A stretch of DNA of 64,000 nucleotides from SZUA-309 sp965233675. GTDB lineage: Bacteria; Pseudomonadota; Gammaproteobacteria; Pseudomonadales; Azotimanducaceae. The stretch's first letter is position 1. The number at the start of each line of letters is the position of its first letter. The notes under the pieces were generated by a model. That model did not search any database and was not told the origin of the DNA. It saw nothing but the letters and a program-made list of their open reading frames with translations. Position numbers and translations under genes: made by a program. Shown piece after piece: positions 61,431-64,000 of the stretch. The DNA is taken from contig OZ247498.1 of the NCBI GenBank assembly GCA_965233675.1, positions 2,170,001 through 2,234,000 on the forward strand, read 5' to 3'.

Positions 61431-61787
61431 TCAGTTCTTCAGCACCCGCAGAACGTCTTCCAGCTCAACGATCATCTGCTTCACCAGCAGCTTGAACTGG
61501 GTCTGGTCCTGCTTCGCATCGTCACCGGTCAGGCGCTGCCGGGCACCGCCAATGGTGAAACCCTGATCGTAGAGCAGGGATCGAATCTGACGGATGATAA
61601 TCACGTCCTGGCGCTGGTAGTAACGACGGTTTCCCCGACGCTTCACAGGCTTGAGCTGCGGAAACTCCTGCTCCCAGTAGCGGAGCACGTGCGGCTTCAC
61701 CTCGCAGAGCTGGCTGACCTCACCGATGGTGAAATACCGCTTCCCCGGGATCGGGGGCAGGTCATCACTCTGACTCGGGTCCAGCAT
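61431..61787 (-). CDS. MerR-family regulator
   Basis: The 118-residue protein has a complete MerR-type N-terminal domain (RYFTIGEVSQLCEVKPHVLR, YWEQEFPQLKPVKRRGNRRY), and a short coiled helix after it. Cysteines beyond the one in the helix-turn-helix are few, so metal sensing is not evident. Its 5' end overlaps ihfA by 23 bp (61765-61787). In many gammaproteobacteria a MerR-type gene stands right after pheT-ihfA, as here. Confidence 0.93.
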   Translation of the reverse strand: MLDPSQSDDLPPIPGKRYFTIGEVSQLCEVKPHVLRYWEQEFPQLKPVKRRGNRRYYQRQDVIIIRQIRSLLYDQGFTIGGARQRLTGDDAKQDQTQFKLLVKQMIVELEDVLRVLKN

Positions 61788-62070
61788 ACGCCTCTACTCT
61801 TGCTTTCAATTTCTGGCCGGGACGGAAGGTAACCACCCGTCGGGCCGTGATGGGAATCTCTTCCCCGGTTTTCGGGTTGCGTCCGGGACGCTCCCCTTTT
61901 TCGCGCAGATCGAAATTCCCGAATCCGGACAATTTCACCTGTTCGTTTCGTTCCAGGCTGCCGCGGACCTCATCGAAAAAGAGTTCCACGATTTCCTTGG
62001 CTTCGCGCTTATTCAGACCCAACTCGTCGAAAAGACGATCGGCCATCTGCGCTTTCGTCAAAGCACCCAA
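61765..62070 (-). CDS. ihfA: Integration host factor alpha subunit
   Basis: The 101-residue protein matches IhfA: LTKAQMADRLFDELGLNKRE, EQVKLSGFGNFDLREKGERP, GRNPKTGEEIPITARRVVTF and PGQKLKARVE, including the DNA-contacting arm. With IhfB it bends DNA. The start codon is TTG at 62070, with AAGGAGA seven bases upstream; an ATG is not available close by. It lies 68 bp after pheT in the same direction, and a MerR gene overlaps its 3' end. Confidence 0.97.
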   Translation of the reverse strand: MGALTKAQMADRLFDELGLNKREAKEIVELFFDEVRGSLERNEQVKLSGFGNFDLREKGERPGRNPKTGEEIPITARRVVTFRPGQKLKARVEAYAGPESE

Positions 62071-62138
62071 TTCAAGTCTCCTTTCCCCGTGTCTCCCTCC
62101 TGGACCGGCTGGCCGGAGGGTCCTCCCACGGATCGGAA

Positions 62139-64000
62139 CTAACGCAGCCTGGCGCCCGCTTCTTTGGCGAGCGCTTCTATGGCGTTCTGCATGTATTGCC
62201 CGATTTCTTCCTCGGTAAGAGTGGCGGAAGCCTTCTGCAAGGTCAAGCCTACTCCCAGACTTTTCTCTGTAGAATCAATGCCTTTGCCTTGATACACATC
62301 AAACAGTCTCAAGTCTACAAGGACTTCTTCGAGGTTTTCGGAAAGAATCTCGACGATTCTGGCGGCCGGTACGGTCTCCGGGACCACAATCGCCAGATCC
62401 CGCCGGACGCTGGGGTATCTGGAGACAACGCCATGCCGCCGCCGGCTGTGTGACAGAACCGCGTCGGCGAGGATTTCCAGCAGATAGACCTCGCCAGGCA
62501 CGTCCAGGTGCTGCTCGATCTCAGGATGGAGCCGGCCCAGACGACCCACCGGCTGCCCGGCGGCCAGGACCCGGGCGGATTGGCCCGGATGCAGCACCGG
62601 ATCCTCGACCCGTTCGAAGGTCAGATCCCGGCGCCCAGTCCAGCTGATCAGCCGCTCCACATCGCCCTTCAGATCGAAGAAATCCACTTTCTCATCGGCC
62701 AGATTCCAGTTTTCCGGGCCCCGTCTGCCCCAGAGCGCGGCGCCAACCATCCAGGGTTGTTCAATGTCGCTGTCCTCACCGTCCACTGCCGGCAGGAAGC
62801 ACTGCCCCACTTCGAACAGGCGCACCCGATCCTGCTGCCGGGCAATATTGGCCTGCAGCGCATCCACCAGTCCGGGCAGCATGCTGGTGCGCATTACCGA
62901 CATATCCTGGGACATGGGGTTTTCGAGCACCCGGGCCGGGCTGCCCGGCGCCAGAAGATCCTGCATTTTCGGATCGATGAAGCTGTAGGTGATCACTTCC
63001 TGATAGCCGAGATCCACGAACTGCCGTTTCAATGCCGGTACGCCGCCACGCTCGAGGGGGACCTCGGTCAGCGTCAGATCCGTTACCGGCCGTCGGCTCG
63101 GAACGTTGTTGTAGCCGTATATCCTGCAGATCTCCTCGACCAGATCCGCCTCGATGGCAATATCGAAGCGGTGGCTGGGGGAGCGTATGGTCCACTGCAC
63201 GCCCTCTTCCGCATCTTCGCTTCTCGCTATCCGTTCAAAGCCGAGCCGTTCGAAAGCTTCATCCACCGCTTCAGGCGCCACGTTCACACCCATCAGCTCG
63301 TTCAGCCGCCGTTCGCGGAGCATCACTTCGGCGGGCTTCGGCAGATGTGCTTCGCTGAGCGCCTCGGTCACCGGGCCCGGTTCGCCACCAACGATATCGA
63401 GCAGCAGTTCGGTGGCCCGATCCACCGCCAGGCGCTGAAGCTCGTAGTCCACGCCGCGCTCATAGCGGTGAGAGGCATCCGTAGCCAGGCCGTACCGGCG
63501 TGCCGTGCCGGCGACGGAGAGCGGATGGAAGAACGCACACTCCAGGAAGACATCCACGGTGTCCGTCTGCACACCACTGCGTTCACCGCCCATCACGCCG
63601 CCAATGGCCACCGGACCGTTGGCGTCCGTGATCAGCAGCGTTTGATCATCGAAGGTGACTTCCCTGCCGTCGAGCAGGGTCAGTGTTTCGCCTTTATTCG
63701 ACTTTCGGACCACGATGGGTTCGGCAAGCTCGGCAAGGTCGAACGCGTGCATGGGCTGGCCGAGTTCCATCATCACCAGGTTGGTGACGTCGACGACAGG
63801 GTCGATGCTTCTGAGTCCCGTCCGCCGGAGCCGCTCTTTCAACCACAGAGGTGACGGACGACTGATGTCGACGCCGCGAATCACCCGACCCAGATACCGC
63901 GGACAACCCTCCGGGTCTTCGAGCTGCACTTCGAATGTGTCTTCAATGGTGGCAGTCGTCGGGTTGATGGTCAGTTCGGCAACCGGCGCGTTATTCAGCA
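62139..64000 (-). CDS. pheT: Phenylalanine-tRNA ligase beta subunit (5' part missing at the window end)
   Basis: The open frame runs from the edge of the window to a stop at 62139, about 620 residues of the usual 790 or so. The stretches CPRYLGRVIRGVDIS and DPVVDVTNLVMMELGQPMHA belong to the B3/4 editing region, GYNNVPSRRPVTDL to the B5/catalytic-like domain, and the C-terminal YPSVRRDLAIVVPETVPA to the anticodon-binding FDX-ACB domain. It pairs with PheS to charge tRNA-Phe. The first 170 or so residues lie beyond 64000. Ends 68 bp before ihfA. Confidence 0.98.
   Translation of the reverse strand, partial: LNNAPVAELTINPTTATIEDTFEVQLEDPEGCPRYLGRVIRGVDISRPSPLWLKERLRRTGLRSIDPVVDVTNLVMMELGQPMHAFDLAELAEPIVVRKSNKGETLTLLDGREVTFDDQTLLITDANGPVAIGGVMGGERSGVQTDTVDVFLECAFFHPLSVAGTARRYGLATDASHRYERGVDYELQRLAVDRATELLLDIVGGEPGPVTEALSEAHLPKPAEVMLRERRLNELMGVNVAPEAVDEAFERLGFERIARSEDAEEGVQWTIRSPSHRFDIAIEADLVEEICRIYGYNNVPSRRPVTDLTLTEVPLERGGVPALKRQFVDLGYQEVITYSFIDPKMQDLLAPGSPARVLENPMSQDMSVMRTSMLPGLVDALQANIARQQDRVRLFEVGQCFLPAVDGEDSDIEQPWMVGAALWGRRGPENWNLADEKVDFFDLKGDVERLISWTGRRDLTFERVEDPVLHPGQSARVLAAGQPVGRLGRLHPEIEQHLDVPGEVYLLEILADAVLSHSRRRHGVVSRYPSVRRDLAIVVPETVPAARIVEILSENLEEVLVDLRLFDVYQGKGIDSTEKSLGVGLTLQKASATLTEEEIGQYMQNAIEALAKEAGARLR

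Noticed and set aside
62508..63854. 448-codon plus-strand open frame in pheT
   Set aside because: Antisense shadow of a firmly identified housekeeping gene.

Overview
The window reads as chromosomal DNA of a lipid-degrading gammaproteobacterium. The right edge holds the order pheT - ihfA - merR-like gene, and IhfA is close to the enterobacterial protein. An OmpA-type protein, many acyl-CoA enzymes, a wax-ester synthase and GC-rich, evenly used codons fit a marine or hydrocarbon-using gammaproteobacterium, but I cannot name the genus. I saw no insertion sequences, CRISPR arrays, tRNA or rRNA genes, and no gene-free stretch above 300 bases.

Layout. 1-9.3 kb: a partial acetyltransferase, a WS/DGAT acyltransferase, a membrane protein with an HEYGH motif, two MFS transporters, a small esterase, a first pair of acyl-CoA dehydrogenases, a nitroreductase-like membrane-anchored protein and a decayed metallo-beta-lactamase-fold gene. 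9.3-16.1 kb: aldo/keto reductase, enoyl-CoA hydratase and hydrolase, then a molybdopterin hydroxylase large subunit with a PhyH dioxygenase, and an OmpA-type envelope protein. 16.1-23.9 kb: a CoA-ligase / ACAD / ACAD / hydratase operon, divergent from a DUF35 zinc-ribbon protein plus thiolase pair, then an F420-type LLM oxidoreductase. 24-37.3 kb is an oxygenase-rich stretch: two TetR regulators, three separate Rieske oxygenase alpha subunits (one with its beta subunit and a cis-diol dehydrogenase), a Baeyer-Villiger monooxygenase, PPK2 and a thiolase. 37.3-45.1 kb: phosphotransferase-fold protein, TetR, an uncharacterised lipocalin-like protein, hydrolase, SDR, cytochrome P450, acetyltransferase and GST. 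45.2-60 kb: envelope and housekeeping-like genes (two hydrolases, a degenerate M56-like membrane protein, a macro-domain protein, a TolB-propeller/amidohydrolase lipoprotein, a SoxCD/SorAB-like sulfite dehydrogenase, MBL hydrolase, histidine phosphatase, hydratase plus SDR, and two tandem SYLF proteins). 60.1-64 kb: an exported pyroglutamyl-peptidase-like protein lacking the usual Cys, then merR-like, ihfA and pheT (cut by the window end).

Taken together, the genes look like a catabolic region for hydrophobic, probably cyclic or branched substrates (terpenoid, steroid-like or aromatic). Oxygenases (Rieske, P450, BVMO, PhyH) functionalise the substrate, dehydrogenases (SDR, AKR, molybdenum hydroxylase) oxidise it, and a CoA ligase, paired acyl-CoA dehydrogenases, hydratases and thiolases shorten the chain. 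The paired ACADs and the DUF35-thiolase pair resemble actinobacterial-style steroid side-chain enzymes. This is an inference from family composition; the substrate is not visible in the sequence. The best-supported local control element is a perfect 26-bp palindrome between a Rieske oxygenase gene and its divergent TetR gene.
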